Positions 38,133 through 47,811 of a stretch of DNA of 60,201 nucleotides are shown here, piece by piece (positions within the stretch are counted from its first letter, which is position 1; the number at the start of each line of letters is the position of its first letter). A program made the position numbers and the translations under genes. The stretch is from Candidatus Bilophila faecipullorum (lineage in GTDB: Bacteria; Desulfobacterota; Desulfovibrionia; Desulfovibrionales; Desulfovibrionaceae), in contig CALVEZ010000023.1 in the NCBI GenBank assembly GCA_944326695.1, forward strand, positions 1 through 60,201. The letters are read 5' to 3'. The notes under the pieces are model-generated. The model worked only from the letters and a program-made list of their open reading frames with translations. It was not told the DNA's origin and made no database searches.

Positions 38133-39428
38133 ATGGATACGGCCGTTTTTCAGGACCCCGCCTTCTGGATGCTCGTCCTTTTCGTCATCCCGCTGCTGGT
38201 GCGCGTGCCCATCGCGCTTTCCCTCGGCCTTGCCGCTCTCATCGTCGTGTGGAAGTGGGATATGGGCCTTGAGATGCTCTCCTACAATTTTTACGCGGGC
38301 ATCGCCAAATTCCCGCTGCTCGCCATCCCCTTCTTCATTCTGGCCGGGTACATCATGGAACGGGCGGGTATCGCCGCGCGCATCGTGGCGCTCATGGAGG
38401 CGCTTGTCGGCACCATGACGGGTGGCCTTGCCGTGGCGACCGTGGCCGTGGCCACCTTCTGGGGCGCGGTGAGCGGCTCGGGACCGGCGACCGTGGCCGC
38501 GCTCGGGCTCATCCTCATCCCCGGCATGACGAAGGCGGGCTATGACAAGCCCTTTGCGGCGGCCACCGTTTCCGTGACGTCGGGGCTCGCCATCGTCATT
38601 CCCCCCAGCATCGCCTTCATCGTCTACGGCGGCGTGGCGGACGTTTCCGTTCCAGCGCTGTTCGCGGCGGGCTTCATCCCCGGCATCATCGTGGCCCTCT
38701 TCATCATGGGCGCCGTGCTGATCATTTCGCATCGGCGCGGTTACCGGGGCATGAAGGCTACGGTTTCCGTAGGGAAGGCATTCAGAGACGCCTTTTGGGG
38801 CGTATTGACGCCTGTGGTCATTTTGGGCGGCATCTACGGCGGCGTGTTCACGCCCACCGAGGCCGCGGCGGTGGCGGTGTTCTACGGCCTTTTCGTGGGC
38901 GTCTTCATCTACCGCACCATCAACAGCGTGGGGATACTCTTCGACATCCTTTCGAGCACCATGCGGGCCACCGCCGTGGTCATGGTGGTGGTGACCTGCG
39001 CCGGGCTCTACTCGTGGGTCGCGTCCACCGTGGGCCTTGTGGAAAAGGGATCGGCCATCCTGCTTTCGGTGTCCGACAATCCGTGGATCGTCCTGCTGAT
39101 GATCAACATCATCCTGCTTTTCGCCGGGATGCTGCTCGATGCCATTTCCATCTATTACGTCTTCCTGCCCTTCATGCTGCCCATCATGGCCCATTTCGGC
39201 TGGGACCCCATCTGGTTCGGCATCATGATGACCGTCAACCTTGCGGTGGGGCAGGTAACGCCGCCCGTGGCCGTCAACCTTTACGTGGGCGCGAACATCA
39301 GCGGCCTGACGATGGAGCAGATCAGCAAGTCCGCCCTGCCGCTCATCTTCGCCTCGCTTCTTGCGCTGGTGGTCATCGTACTCTTCCCGCAGCTTTCCAC
39401 CTTCCTGCCGCGTTTTCTGGGGCTCTAG
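38133..39428 (+). CDS. TRAP transporter large permease (DctM family)
   Basis: 431-residue permease with about twelve helices. The family features GSGPATVAALG, TSGLAIVIPPSIAFIVYGG and TPTEAAAVAVFYG are present, including the Na+-site hairpin regions. It imports the acid captured by the DctP protein using the sodium gradient. GGAGG precedes the start. A 12-bp hairpin follows the gene, then a DHDPS-family aldolase gene. Confidence 0.95.
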   Translation: MDTAVFQDPAFWMLVLFVIPLLVRVPIALSLGLAALIVVWKWDMGLEMLSYNFYAGIAKFPLLAIPFFILAGYIMERAGIAARIVALMEALVGTMTGGLAVATVAVATFWGAVSGSGPATVAALGLILIPGMTKAGYDKPFAAATVSVTSGLAIVIPPSIAFIVYGGVADVSVPALFAAGFIPGIIVALFIMGAVLIISHRRGYRGMKATVSVGKAFRDAFWGVLTPVVILGGIYGGVFTPTEAAAVAVFYGLFVGVFIYRTINSVGILFDILSSTMRATAVVMVVVTCAGLYSWVASTVGLVEKGSAILLSVSDNPWIVLLMINIILLFAGMLLDAISIYYVFLPFMLPIMAHFGWDPIWFGIMMTVNLAVGQVTPPVAVNLYVGANISGLTMEQISKSALPLIFASLLALVVIVLFPQLSTFLPRFLGL

Positions 39429-39458
39429 CCTCCTCTGCGTCCTGGTCCCGACCTCCGA

Positions 39459-39501
39459 CGCCGCAAGGCCGATGGGCTTCCCGAGCCTCGGCCTTGCGGC
39501 G
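39459..39501 (+). terminator. Long hairpin after dctM
   Basis: A perfect 12-bp stem CGCCGCAAGGCC (39459-39470) pairs with 39490-39501 across a 19-base loop. There is no U-tract, so it may stabilise mRNA or partly terminate before the aldolase gene. Confidence 0.5.
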
Positions 39502-39618
39502 CGCTACGAGGAAAGGAGGGACCGCCTCCTCCCCGTCCGAAAAGCGGAATCATCCCGTGTCTGAGCCTTTCCTTTTGCGGTAGGCTTTCCTTTTCCACCT
39601 TAAAACGGAGAGGAAATC

Positions 39619-40554
39619 ATGGGAACATGCCATTTGAAGGGAATCTTCGCGCCGGTGCCCACGGCGTTTGACAACGACGGCGAGGTCGCATGGGAGCATT
39701 TCGGCCGGAACATCGAACGATTCGGTGAAACGCCGCTGGACGGCATTCTGGTCCTTGGCTCCAACGGTGAGGCCGTGGCCTTGCGGGAACGGGAAAAGAT
39801 ACGCCTCATCGAAACGGCCCGGGAACGCTTCCCCGCCCGCAAGCCGGTACTGGCCGGGGTCGGCTGCGAGTCGCTGCAAGCGACGCTGGCCCTGTGCCGG
39901 GAAGCGGCGCGCTGCGGGGCCGACGCCGTGGTCGTCATCAACCCTGCCTATTACCGGACTGTGGTCGGCAAACCGGACGTCATGCGCGACTACTTCCGGC
40001 AGGTGGCGGATGCCTCGCCTCTGCCGGTCCTTATCTACAACATGCCCCGGAATACGGCGCTCAACATCCCCGCCGAGGTTATCAGCGATCTGTCGGCGCA
40101 CGGGAACATCGTAGGCATCAAGGACAGCGGGGGCGACATCGCTCAGATCGCCTCGATCATCCATGACAGCGAGCCCGACTTCGCCGTGTTCGCGGGTTCG
40201 GCCAGCTTTCTGCTGCCCACGCTGTATCTCGGCGGCTGCGGGGGCACGCTGGCCTGCGCGAACATCGCGCCGGACCTGTGCGCGGGCATTCTGCGCACCT
40301 TCCGGGCGGGGGATCATGAGGAGGCCCGGCGGCTCCAGATGTCTGTGCTTCATCTTAATGCCGCTGTGACGACGGCCTATGGCGTAGCGGGACTTAAATA
40401 CGCCCTCGACTGCCTCGGCTACTACGGGGGGCCGTGCCGCAGTCCTCTGCCCTCCTTCCTGCCCGAGGCGTACCAAAGCGTCATCCGGGACTTGCTGCGT
40501 GGGGCGAGGCTCTTGTCGGAAGACGCAGGCACTGAAGGATCGGAGGAAGAGTAG
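39619..40554 (+). CDS. DHDPS/NAL-family aldolase
   Basis: Class I aldolase of the dihydrodipicolinate synthase family, 311 residues. The Schiff-base lysine is Lys168 (VGIKDSGGD) and the proton-relay tyrosine is Tyr140 (VLIYNMPRNT). GSNGEAVALRERE matches the pyruvate-binding loop with Asn-Gly in place of the Thr-Thr of true DapA. This points to a catabolic member, such as a 4-hydroxy-2-oxoglutarate or 2-keto-3-deoxy acid aldolase. Its position after the TRAP genes suggests that the imported acid is split to pyruvate plus an aldehyde or second keto acid. Confidence 0.88.
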   Translation: MGTCHLKGIFAPVPTAFDNDGEVAWEHFGRNIERFGETPLDGILVLGSNGEAVALREREKIRLIETARERFPARKPVLAGVGCESLQATLALCREAARCGADAVVVINPAYYRTVVGKPDVMRDYFRQVADASPLPVLIYNMPRNTALNIPAEVISDLSAHGNIVGIKDSGGDIAQIASIIHDSEPDFAVFAGSASFLLPTLYLGGCGGTLACANIAPDLCAGILRTFRAGDHEEARRLQMSVLHLNAAVTTAYGVAGLKYALDCLGYYGGPCRSPLPSFLPEAYQSVIRDLLRGARLLSEDAGTEGSEEE

Positions 40555-40936
40555 GACCTCTCCCGCCCGCCTTGTCGATGCCTGAACTGGGGGACGCGGA
40601 AAACGCGGGGGGGCCTACCCCACGCGCCTTTGGCTACACCCGCGCCTCACTCCCCGCAGCCTTGCGGCGCATAAAGGCCCTCCCGCCGCACGCCCGGCGT
40701 GGCGGGAGGGCCCTGTACAGGGCCGATTGGCCTTTTTCTGCCCGGGGGGATAGTCCGCTTGTTCTCGACTGGAGAGGCTGCCCTCTGCGCAAGGGGAGCG
40801 CCTTCGACATCCGCCGTCAAAAGGGTTGGCTACAACAAATCTTTCCATTCCCGGTCCGTTCTTCTCATCCAGCGCAGAACCCCTGCCCTGCGGCAAAGCC
40901 AGAGCGTGAAACGGACGCCATACTTTTTTATCTCGT
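40555..40936. other. Intergenic region with a strong inverted repeat
   Basis: No gene. A perfect 12-bp stem GGCCCTCCCGCC/GGCGGGAGGGCC (40676-40687 with 40701-40712) has a 13-base loop. It lies between the convergent aldolase and outer-membrane protein genes and may act as a two-way barrier although a U-tract is missing. Confidence 0.6.
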
Positions 40937-41566
40937 TTAGAAACGCCATGTAAAACCCGCCGTGAGCACAGGGTACCATGTATAGTCATGGACCTTGTCG
41001 CGTATGGACTCCTTTTTCTTTTCTATCCGCGAGACGTAGCGCTGCGGGATGTAGACGTCGGGAAGCTGAAAAGAAACGTGGGCTTTTCCCATATACAGCG
41101 CCCCCAGTGAAAAATGCCAGCCCAAACCGCTTTCTTTGGCGTCGCTTTGCCAGCCGAGGCCGGCATAGGGGGCGACACGCTGCCATAAGGCCGTGCCTTT
41201 CGACTGATTGATAAGCTCTTCATAGAGGGGGTTCACGGCGTCGATGGAAGTGGTGATTTTGGCCTTCATTTTGAAGTAATACGCTCCAGCCGTGAACCTC
41301 AGGCCGTTTTCAAAGGGATAGACATCGGCCAAAAGGCTCACGTTGTAGCTGGAATTGTCGGCCTTGTATTTTATACCCTTCAGCTTGATGCTATTTTCAA
41401 AGGGATACACGGCGGCGCCGATCCTCAGCCCCCATGTGTCGCCATATCTCCATCCAAGTTCCGCTCCCGTGCCCAGGGTACCGATGGTAGGCTGCACGGA
41501 AAAGGAAGAAAGCGCCTCAGTGGGAAAAAGGAGAAGAGCTAAGACAATCAAGATTCGGTATATCAT
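40937..41566 (-). CDS. Putative outer-membrane beta-barrel protein
   Basis: 209 residues starting MIYRILIVLALLLFPTEALS, a clear signal peptide. The body alternates polar and hydrophobic residues in predicted strands (ELGWRYGDTWGLRIGAAVYPF, GLRFTAGAYYF, YPVLTAGFTWRF) and ends in phenylalanine, as required by the BAM machinery. The start at 41566 is chosen because GAGG lies seven bases before it; an ATG four codons upstream lacks this. The family is not recognised, and no neighbour suggests a substrate. Confidence 0.7.
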   Translation of the reverse strand: MIYRILIVLALLLFPTEALSSFSVQPTIGTLGTGAELGWRYGDTWGLRIGAAVYPFENSIKLKGIKYKADNSSYNVSLLADVYPFENGLRFTAGAYYFKMKAKITTSIDAVNPLYEELINQSKGTALWQRVAPYAGLGWQSDAKESGLGWHFSLGALYMGKAHVSFQLPDVYIPQRYVSRIEKKKESIRDKVHDYTWYPVLTAGFTWRF

Positions 41567-41807
41567 GGGCTGCCTCATAAATAAAAGTGTGGAATTTATA
41601 AGACATGTCGTGCTCTGAGAGGTGAATGATTAAAGAGGCTATTCTCATGATAAAACCTGTGCTTCTCTCTACTGGATGGACTCTAACGACATCACGATTT
41701 TTTGAAATGTAAAGAAGGGAAAGAACGCTTAGAGTCTATCTATAATAATTTCTATGACCATGAAGGATGAGATGATTGAAATATACATTCGATGTCGGTC
41801 AAATAAA
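41567..41807. other. AT-rich intergenic region
   Basis: No gene seen. The sequence is AT-rich and should contain the promoter of the outer-membrane protein gene on the minus strand; TATTATAGAT-like boxes occur near 41740, but no firm -35 could be assigned. Confidence 0.45.
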
Positions 41808-41839
41808 AAAAGCTACGAAAGCAATCTTTCGTAGCTTTT
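41808..41839 (-). terminator. Bidirectional intrinsic terminator
   Basis: A perfect 14-bp stem AAAAGCTACGAAAG/CTTTCGTAGCTTTT with loop CAAT, flanked by an A-run on the left. It ends the minus-strand gene at 41892. Confidence 0.93.
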
Positions 41840-41891
41840 CCCTGTTGCACAGCGGAAAAAGACGGGCACGGTCTATAGAATCACATGGCTC

Positions 41892-42923
41892 CTATTCTGC
41901 GGCGGCTTCATAGCTGCTGAGCGTGATTTCAATACGGGACGTGCCTGGCGCGATGCGCATTTGAATCTGCATGGTTTCCTTGTCGGCAGCCGGTGGTTCC
42001 TTTCCATCGGGGGAGGGAAGGAACATGACCTCATAGGGTTCGGCTTCCGGGGCGGCGAGGTCGCCGAGAAGCTTTTCGAGCGCGGCTTTCCGTACCGTCG
42101 CATCGGAGCTGAGCGCGGGGTCCTCCGTCAAGGAGAGGGATTCCTCGTTTTCCTCCGCATGGCGATAGCCTTGGGAGGCAAGTTCAGCGTACCATTTTTC
42201 AAGGGAATCCAGCGTCAGGGAGGCCGTCAGCGCGGCGATGCTCAACTTGTCCTCATAAAAGTACAAGCTGCCTTTCCAGAGGACACCGTCGCTCAGAAGG
42301 GCTGTCCGCACTTCGAGCGATTCGTCCACGGTCAGGTAGGGAAGCCCGAGAGTCAGCCCTCTTGTTTTGGGAAGGTCCATGCCCAAAAGAGTCAAAAGGG
42401 GGCCCGCTTCCACGGGATCGGGCGGGTTGCGGTCCGGGTCGCGCGCCAGCCCACGGTCTTTTTCGGTTCCCTCGGCGCTGAACAGCGGCTCGCCCTGACG
42501 CGAGACGTCAAGGCTGAGGTCGCCGTAGGGTGAATAGTTTACCTCAAGGGCATCGCCGTCCCGCAGCTCCTGTGGGATGGCAAAGCTCAAAAGTGTTTTT
42601 TTGAGTCCGACTTCGAGGAAAAAACAGGGCTCGGAAGGCAGAGTGAAGCCCACCTGCTGCTCGGGGTCCAAAGGCCCGGACAGCCTGTGTTCGGCCCATT
42701 GCTGGCGCTGGTTCTGACACCAGAGGGAGGCCGATTCCCACGCGTCCATATGGTTGGCAAGGGTGGCGGCTTTGGCGAAGTCGGCGCGGCCCGCGAGGAA
42801 GAGGAGCCCCACGGCGGCTAGCAGAAAAGGAATGCCGCTTCGCCGGGCGTGAGGCCGTCCGGACTCTTTCCGGAAGCCCCCCGTGGCCGCAGAGCCCGGG
42901 AAGGTGCAAAAGGGCAGATACAT
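41892..42923 (-). CDS. Secreted or membrane-anchored protein of unknown function
   Basis: 343 residues. The first 32 residues are basic, then a hydrophobic segment (IPFLLAAVGLLFLAG) acts as signal or anchor, followed by FAKAATLA, a possible cleavage site. The mature part is acidic, without further membrane segments, and alternates short predicted strands; it has two nearby cysteines (SLWCQNQ and EPCFFL) that could pair. GAGGAGG lies six bases before the start. No family recognised. It is a single gene ended by a strong terminator, with a CT microsatellite 198 bases upstream. Confidence 0.7.
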   Translation of the reverse strand: MYLPFCTFPGSAATGGFRKESGRPHARRSGIPFLLAAVGLLFLAGRADFAKAATLANHMDAWESASLWCQNQRQQWAEHRLSGPLDPEQQVGFTLPSEPCFFLEVGLKKTLLSFAIPQELRDGDALEVNYSPYGDLSLDVSRQGEPLFSAEGTEKDRGLARDPDRNPPDPVEAGPLLTLLGMDLPKTRGLTLGLPYLTVDESLEVRTALLSDGVLWKGSLYFYEDKLSIAALTASLTLDSLEKWYAELASQGYRHAEENEESLSLTEDPALSSDATVRKAALEKLLGDLAAPEAEPYEVMFLPSPDGKEPPAADKETMQIQMRIAPGTSRIEITLSSYEAAAE

Positions 42924-43520
<597 letters not shown>

Positions 43521-43541
43521 GGGGAGGCCGTGGGCCTCCCC
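43521..43541 (-). terminator. Terminator of the BI-1 gene
   Basis: A perfect 9-bp stem GGGGAGGCC/GGCCTCCCC with loop GTG (plus strand), six bases after the stop codon, followed by TTCTTG in the direction of transcription. Confidence 0.7.
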
Positions 43542-43547
43542 GAAATG

Positions 43548-44249
43548 TTAGCGGCGGTCGCCCATGATGCGGAGCAGCATCAGGAAAAGGTTGATGAAGT
43601 CAAGATAGAGCGTCAGCGCGCCGAGCAGCGCGCCCCGGCGGATGGCCGTCGCGTCGTCGAGAGGCGCGTTTTCGCCAAAGGCCCGAATCTTCTGGGTGTC
43701 ATAGGCGGTGAGGCCCGTGAAGATGATCACGCCGATGGCGCTGATGACGAAGGCCATGGCGGAGCTTTGCAGGAAGAGGTTGACGATCATGGCGATAATG
43801 AGGCCGAAAAGCCCCATCATCATGAACGTGCCCATACCCGTAAGGTCACGCTTGGTCACGGTACCGTAAATGCTCATGCCGCCGAACATGGCCGCGCAGG
43901 TGATGAAGGTCGACATGACCGAGGTGCCCGTGTACACGATGAGCACCGAGGACAGGAAGGCGCCCATCAGCGCGCTGTAGACGATAAAGATGGACGTGGC
44001 GGCAAAGGAGGACAGGCGGGAAATCGCGCCCATGAGCACCAGCGGCATGGCGAAGACGGCGATGGCGAGGATGACGAGGCTGATCGTGTTGCCGAACAGC
44101 ATGCTCAGGATGGCCGGGGAGGAGGCCACAAAAAAGGCCGTGGCCGCAGTCACCAGAAGACCGACGGTCATCCACTGGTATACATGGCGCATAAAAACGG
44201 ATGCGACGCTCAGGCTGGCCGCCCGTGTGGTATCGCGTAAACTTTCCAT
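43548..44249 (-). CDS. Bax inhibitor-1/YccA-family membrane protein
   Basis: 233 residues with seven helices. The C-terminal IFTGLTAYDTQKIR and the final NLFLMLLRIMGDRR are signatures of the bacterial BI-1 (TMBIM) family. Some members are pH-sensitive calcium leak channels, and E. coli YccA modulates FtsH proteolysis. The GGAGG site precedes the start. It lies 105 bases after recR and is probably a separate unit. Confidence 0.93.
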   Translation of the reverse strand: MESLRDTTRAASLSVASVFMRHVYQWMTVGLLVTAATAFFVASSPAILSMLFGNTISLVILAIAVFAMPLVLMGAISRLSSFAATSIFIVYSALMGAFLSSVLIVYTGTSVMSTFITCAAMFGGMSIYGTVTKRDLTGMGTFMMMGLFGLIIAMIVNLFLQSSAMAFVISAIGVIIFTGLTAYDTQKIRAFGENAPLDDATAIRRGALLGALTLYLDFINLFLMLLRIMGDRR

Positions 44250-44354
44250 TGACGTAAACCTCCGAGCAAAAAGGGGGTTGGGTGTTCCTTGAAATCCGTC
44301 TTAAAGAATAGTCATTAAATCGCGGCGACGCAAGGTGGGAGAGGGGAAGGCGGA

Positions 44355-44966
44355 TCAGCGGATTTCCTGCCGATACTGGAGCGACTGCCGCAAGGTTTCG
44401 CGGTCCATGAATTTTACTTCCGCGCCGAGCGGGATGCCCTGTGCGAGCCGTGTGACCATCACTCCGGGAAAACGGCGGTTGATCATGCTTCTGATGAGCG
44501 CACCCGTGGTTTCCGCCTCCACGGTCGCGCCGAGGGCGAGGATGACTTCCCGGACCCGGCCTTCTTCAAGGCGGCGGGTCAGGCGGTCAAGCTCAAGGCT
44601 CTCCGCGCTCAGGTTGTCGAGGGGGGCCAGCAGCCCGCCGAGGATGAGGTAGCGCCCCTTATAAAACGCGCCTTCCTCCATCGTCAGCATACTGTCCCAC
44701 TCCGCCACGACGCAGAGTTCCTCTTCATGGCGGTCCGGATCGGCGCAGACGGCGCAGGGGTCGCTTTCGGTCAGCGCCCCGCAGCGCGAACACAGGCGCA
44801 GATTGTCCCGCAGATCGTGGATGCCCTTGCCGAGCCGCCGGGTTTCGGCTTCCGGCCACTTGAGCAGGGTCATGGCCACGCGCATGGCCGATTTCGGCCC
44901 GAGGCCGGGCAGGCGCGCCAGTTGCTCTACCAGTGCCTTCAGCGGTTCGGGTATTCTCTGATCCAT
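44355..44966 (-). CDS. recR: Recombination mediator RecR
   Basis: RecFOR-pathway protein that helps load RecA at gaps. N-terminal helix-hairpin-helix LARLPGLGPKSAMRVA, zinc finger CSRCGALTESDPCAVC and Toprim domain (LCVVAEW, YLILGG) appear in order. 203 residues, standard length. The start at 44966 is set by GAGGAAG upstream and by the RecR N-terminus; the frame stays open for 400 bases more but without homology. It follows ybaB in the widespread dnaX-ybaB-recR order, though with an unusually wide 554-base gap. Confidence 0.95.
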   Translation of the reverse strand: MDQRIPEPLKALVEQLARLPGLGPKSAMRVAMTLLKWPEAETRRLGKGIHDLRDNLRLCSRCGALTESDPCAVCADPDRHEEELCVVAEWDSMLTMEEGAFYKGRYLILGGLLAPLDNLSAESLELDRLTRRLEEGRVREVILALGATVEAETTGALIRSMINRRFPGVMVTRLAQGIPLGAEVKFMDRETLRQSLQYRQEIR

Positions 44967-45520
44967 ACTTCCTCGTTGCCGGAAACGGAGGCCATACGGC
45001 AGGCCGGGGCGGCCTCGGGGCGGGCCTCCGCGTGTCCGGATGCTTTTGGGGGAGGGGGGGAACCGGGCCACACCGGAAAGGCCATCCCGGATCGCCCCAC
45101 CTGCGAGGAAAAGGCTCTTTTCACGTAAGCCTTTTTCCCTTGAAGGCCAAGGATTATCCTGCAAGGGCGGACGAATCGACGTGCGGTTCCTTAGTCGGGC
45201 CACGGGCGGGAACGTCGCCGGGAAGGAGGAGCCCGCTTTGGACGCAGGCTTTGTCCGGGCGACCACGGCCTGTACCGGAGTGCCCTTTTCCGAACCGTGC
45301 CAAGGCACGCGCCGTATCCTTGCCTTCAGACGCGGCCCTTGCCTAATAAAGGGCACCCGTCGTTCACAGGATGAACAACGGGCGCACAAAAGAGGCAGTT
45401 CGCCCCGTTTTTCCTTTTCGCCGCAGGGAAACGGGGGGAAGAGGCACAGGCCACCCCGACGAAGGCCCGGTTTACGGCCCCATCGGTAAGGCTTTTGCCC
45501 CTTGCGTCGAGGCGGCGGCT
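44967..45520. other. Gap between recR and ybaB
   Basis: No gene. One imperfect inverted repeat, about 45355 to 45387 (CCGTCGTTCA with TGAACAACGG), might be a processed or terminating hairpin. The SRP RNA, often close to dnaX, was looked for and its GGAAGC tetraloop region is not seen. Confidence 0.5.
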
Positions 45521-45832
45521 CTAGACGATGCCCGGCAGCTTGATGCCGCCGGTAATGGCGTTGATTTCGCGTTCCATCGTGGCGCGGCCCACGCGCAGGG
45601 CCTCGTTGACGGCGGTCAGGACGAGGTCTTGCAGCATTTCCACGTCCCCGCCTTCCAGCGCTTTGGGATCGATGGTGATGGACTTGACTTCCTGCTTGCA
45701 GGTGGCGACGACCTTGACCATGCCGCCCCCGCTGGAGGTTTCTACGGTCCGTTCGCCCATTTCCTGCTGCATTTTAGCGATTTTGTTTTGCATCACGCCA
45801 GCTTGGCGGACGAGATCGTTCATGTTGCGCAT
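45521..45832 (-). CDS. YbaB/EbfC nucleoid-associated protein
   Basis: 103 residues. MNDLVRQAGVMQNKIAKMQQEM at the start (broken into helix repeats) and VETSSGGGMVKV with the ITGGIKLPG end are the family signatures. The dimer binds DNA with little specificity and is commonly cotranscribed with dnaX and recR. It begins 33 bases after the dnaX stop. Confidence 0.93.
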   Translation of the reverse strand: MRNMNDLVRQAGVMQNKIAKMQQEMGERTVETSSGGGMVKVVATCKQEVKSITIDPKALEGGDVEMLQDLVLTAVNEALRVGRATMEREINAITGGIKLPGIV

Positions 45833-45865
45833 TCGTGTCTCCTTGAAAGGATGGTGTATCGGGAT

Positions 45866-47755
45866 TTACCGGGAATCGGGCGTTCCGCGGCCCCGTGGTT
45901 GCTCCAATGGGATGCATCGCAAAAGGGAGGCGTCGAAGGCCTCGGCAAGGGAGCGGATTACGGGGTGGGAGGCAAATTCTTTTTTCAATTCCGCCTCGGT
46001 CTTGTGCGGCTTTTCCGGCGGCGAAATCCGCACGGAAACGCGTTTGCCCGCATACGCGCCCGCCAGCCGTTCCAGTTCGGCGCGGCGGGAAGGCGCGACG
46101 AGCTGTTCATACTGGATGGCGCTGCTTGTGGCAAGGGTCAGGCTTTCTTCCGTAAAAACGCCGGAAGCCTGCGTGAGGGCGGGCAGGGAAAGCACGCCGC
46201 CTTGCTGCTCTTTGCGGCAGAATTCCACGAAGCGCGCCCATTCATCGCTATTTTCCTGCGGTTCCGGGCTCTTGGTCGCCGTCTGCGGGGCCACAGGCGC
46301 TCCGTCGAGCGGATGAGGCGCGTCGGCGGGGGCCACGGAAGGCGCGGGCGTTTCCCACGGCGGAGGCGCGGCGGAGGCCGTTTCCCGCTGCGGGGCGGAC
46401 GGACGGGGTGGCGGGGTGGGGCTTGCCGCAGGGCGGGGCGGTACAAGCGAAGGCCGGGGCGCGCTGGCGGGTGTCGGAGCGGGCCGGGCCGGAGGCGTAG
46501 CCGGGCTGGAAGGGGCCGGGGGCGCGGCCTGAGCCGAAGGCGGCGGGACGGGCGCGCCCGATGAGGCGGCAGGAGCTGCGGGCGGCGCGGCGGGCGCGGG
46601 CGACGAAGGCGCGCTTCCCGCAGGGGCGACCGTGGCGCGCGACAACGTTTCGAGCGAGACGAGGCGCGGCAAAAGAGCGAGGTTCAGCAGCAGCAGTTCC
46701 AGCGCGGAGGAGGGTTCGAGGCTCGTGAGCACCTGCCGCTGGCTTTCAAGCACCATCTGCCATGCGGCGTGGATGTAGGCCGGATCGAACTGCGGCGCGA
46801 GGTCCATGAGCCGCTGTTTTTCCGCCTCCGGCATGTCCAGCGCGGCGGCTGCGGCGGTCCCGGCCTGACGGATCAGGAAGAGGTTGCGCCAGAGCGTGGT
46901 GAGTTCGCGCAGGAAAAAGCCCAGATCGACGCCCCGTTCCAGCAGTTCCTGCGTGAGCGCGGCCACGGCGAGGCAGTCCTGCGCTTTCAGGGCGTTCAGC
47001 AGGCGTTCGTAAAGCTCCTGTCCGGCCAGTCCGAGTACGCTGCGGGTCGAGGCTTCGGTCAGTTCGTCGCCGCCAAGGGCCAGCGTCTGGCCGAGGAGGG
47101 ACATGCTGTCGCGCACGCTTCCGGCGGCGCGGCGCGCCAAGAGACGCACGGCGTTTTCCTCGAAGGGGATGTTCTCCTTGCCGAGTACGCGCGTGAGATG
47201 GGCCACCAGTTCGTTTTCGGGGATGGCCTTGAAAATGAAGTGCTGGCAGCGGCTGACGATGGTGATCGGAAATTTGTGGGCTTCCGTGGTGGCGAGGATG
47301 AAGGTCGCGCGCGGCGGGGGTTCTTCCAGCGTTTTCAGGAGGGCGTTGAAGGATTCCCGCGTGAGCATATGCGCTTCGTCGATGATGAAGACCTTGTAGC
47401 GGCCTTCCATCGGCGCGTAGGCGATGGCTTCGCGCAGGCGGCGGGCGTCGTCGATGCCGCGGTTGGACGCACCGTCGATTTCCACCACGTCCACGTGGTT
47501 GCCCTGGGTGATGCGGCGGCACTGCTCGCACTGGTTGCAGGGCTCGGCGGTGGGTGCGTGTTCGCAGTTGAGGGCCTTGGCGAAGATGCGCGCGATGGTG
47601 GTCTTGCCCACGCCGCGCGTGCCGCTGAGCAGATAGGCGGGCGCGACCTTATCCTCGGCGGCGGCGCGGGAGAGGATGGCCTTGACGGTCTCCTGTCCCG
47701 TGACTTCGGCGAAGGTCTGCGGACGGTAGCGGGCGGCGAGCGATGCGTGACTCAT
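45866..47755 (-). CDS. dnaX: DNA polymerase III subunit gamma/tau
   Basis: Clamp-loader ATPase, 629 residues. Walker A GTRGVGKTT (residues 45-53), the zinc module with cysteines in CEHAPTAEPCNQCEQC, and Walker B-like IIDEAHMLT. Residues 1-370 are the AAA+ and collar domains. A Pro/Ala linker (about 375-500) follows, then a C-terminal domain as in tau (SDEWARFVEFC). No typical A-rich frameshift site for making gamma was noticed in the linker, which is GC-rich. First of the dnaX-ybaB pair; 56 bases after ilvE. Confidence 0.95.
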   Translation of the reverse strand: MSHASLAARYRPQTFAEVTGQETVKAILSRAAAEDKVAPAYLLSGTRGVGKTTIARIFAKALNCEHAPTAEPCNQCEQCRRITQGNHVDVVEIDGASNRGIDDARRLREAIAYAPMEGRYKVFIIDEAHMLTRESFNALLKTLEEPPPRATFILATTEAHKFPITIVSRCQHFIFKAIPENELVAHLTRVLGKENIPFEENAVRLLARRAAGSVRDSMSLLGQTLALGGDELTEASTRSVLGLAGQELYERLLNALKAQDCLAVAALTQELLERGVDLGFFLRELTTLWRNLFLIRQAGTAAAAALDMPEAEKQRLMDLAPQFDPAYIHAAWQMVLESQRQVLTSLEPSSALELLLLNLALLPRLVSLETLSRATVAPAGSAPSSPAPAAPPAAPAASSGAPVPPPSAQAAPPAPSSPATPPARPAPTPASAPRPSLVPPRPAASPTPPPRPSAPQRETASAAPPPWETPAPSVAPADAPHPLDGAPVAPQTATKSPEPQENSDEWARFVEFCRKEQQGGVLSLPALTQASGVFTEESLTLATSSAIQYEQLVAPSRRAELERLAGAYAGKRVSVRISPPEKPHKTEAELKKEFASHPVIRSLAEAFDASLLRCIPLEQPRGRGTPDSR

Positions 47756-47811
47756 GTCTTTCCACCGGAGAAGGTGCGCGGAAGGGGGGAGGTTTCCCTC
47801 CCCCGCCGAAT

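Noticed and set aside
44967..45520. SRP RNA gene near dnaX
   Set aside because: The conserved GGAAGCAGCC region and surrounding stem are not present.
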